Shown here: positions 6,153 to 6,478 of the stretch, one piece after another
Numbering within the stretch: position 1 is the first letter of the stretch
Layout of the letters: every line of letters starts with the position of its first letter
NCBI GenBank assembly: GCA_945949375.1
Contig: CAMFEN010000062.1
Span: forward strand, 1 to 6,478
From: an uncultured Bacteroidales bacterium
GTDB lineage: Bacteria > Bacteroidota > Bacteroidia > Bacteroidales > Paludibacteraceae
Length of the DNA stretch: 6,478 nt
Direction: 5' to 3'
The notes under the pieces: generated by a model
The model's database searches: none
What the model was told of the DNA's origin: nothing
What the model saw: the letters and a program-made list of their open reading frames with translations, nothing else
Position numbers and translations under genes: made by a program

Positions 6153-6478
6153 ATGAAGCACTTATTCTTCAGAGGGTGTTTGGTAGCCGTTGCGCTGCTG
6201 ACCACCAGTGCGGTTGGGGCAACCGTGTATTGCCACGACCAACTTGTTTCGAACAATGGTAAAGATACCATCACGCTTACCTGCGAGAAAATCTCCGACG
6301 GTAACTATGAGATGACTATCGAAGGCGAGAACCTGAAAGGTTTTGGTGGCACCTTCTACAACCCGGGCGCTGTTGACCTCCGCACGAAAATTACTTTGCA
6401 AAACGACACGCAGATTGTCTGCAACATCGATGCAGCGTCTGATCCTGTTTTCTACACGCCCTTGTATGTGCTGATGCC
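6153..6478 (+). CDS. Exported protein, paralogous at its N-terminus to the 1217-residue protein (3' partial)
   Basis: The ATG at 6153 opens a frame that stays open to the window end (108 full codons). A signal peptide covers about residues 1-23 (Lys-His, hydrophobic core, VGA). The mature part starts TVYCHDQLVSNNGKD and shares with the protein at 1918 the YC motif, NGK.T, a second Cys exactly 17 residues on, and a following [DN]-x-Y. A third cysteine is at 90. It lies 29 bp after the small anchored protein gene, in the same probable operon. Codons look more biased than in the 1918 gene (AAC over AAT, ATC over ATA), which may mean high expression. The remaining domains lie outside the window, so no function can be given. 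The start context, ATT then ATGAAGC, is the same as at 1918. Confidence 0.88.
   Translation, partial: MKHLFFRGCLVAVALLTTSAVGATVYCHDQLVSNNGKDTITLTCEKISDGNYEMTIEGENLKGFGGTFYNPGAVDLRTKITLQNDTQIVCNIDAASDPVFYTPLYVLM

Overview
The window reads as a piece of a Bacteroidales (Bacteroidota) chromosome, probably from a gut, rumen or oral lineage. The grounds are A/T-rich start-codon leaders without clear Shine-Dalgarno sequences, exported multidomain proteins built from discoidin, FN3-like and carbohydrate-binding-like modules, a C-terminal segment resembling a type IX secretion (T9SS) sorting domain, and a BglX-type GH3 glycosidase. All four genes lie on the + strand. Family names come from reading motifs by eye; no database search was possible.

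Layout: (1) 1-1815 is the 3' part of a GH3 beta-glycosidase gene, with nucleophile and likely acid/base motifs, (alpha/beta) sandwich and C-terminal Fn3-like domain. It is interrupted in frame, exactly at the linker between its two catalytic-core domains, by about 185 bp of short repeats in both orientations. (2) 1816-1917 is a spacer holding seven degenerate 9-10-bp tandem units that contain a perfect 33-bp palindrome and a competing second hairpin. (3) 1918-5571 encodes a 1217-residue exported multidomain protein. (4) 5605-6123 encodes a small 172-residue exported protein with a C-terminal hydrophobic anchor and basic tail. (5) 6153 to the window end is the start of another exported protein, whose first module is a paralogue of the first module of the 1217-residue protein.

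Genes 2, 3 and 4 are separated by only 33 and 29 bp and probably form one transcription unit. It would encode two large related surface or secreted proteins with a small membrane-anchored protein between them. The modules of gene 2 suggest glycan or surface binding. The upstream GH3 enzyme would fit a carbohydrate-related neighbourhood, but it is separated by the repeat-bearing spacer, is visibly richer in G+C, and need not be co-regulated. No RNA genes, transposases, CRISPR arrays or SusC/SusD genes are visible.

The most unusual items are the repeat array translated inside the GH3 enzyme, the palindromic tandem array between genes 1 and 2, and the paralogue / small anchored protein / paralogue cassette.
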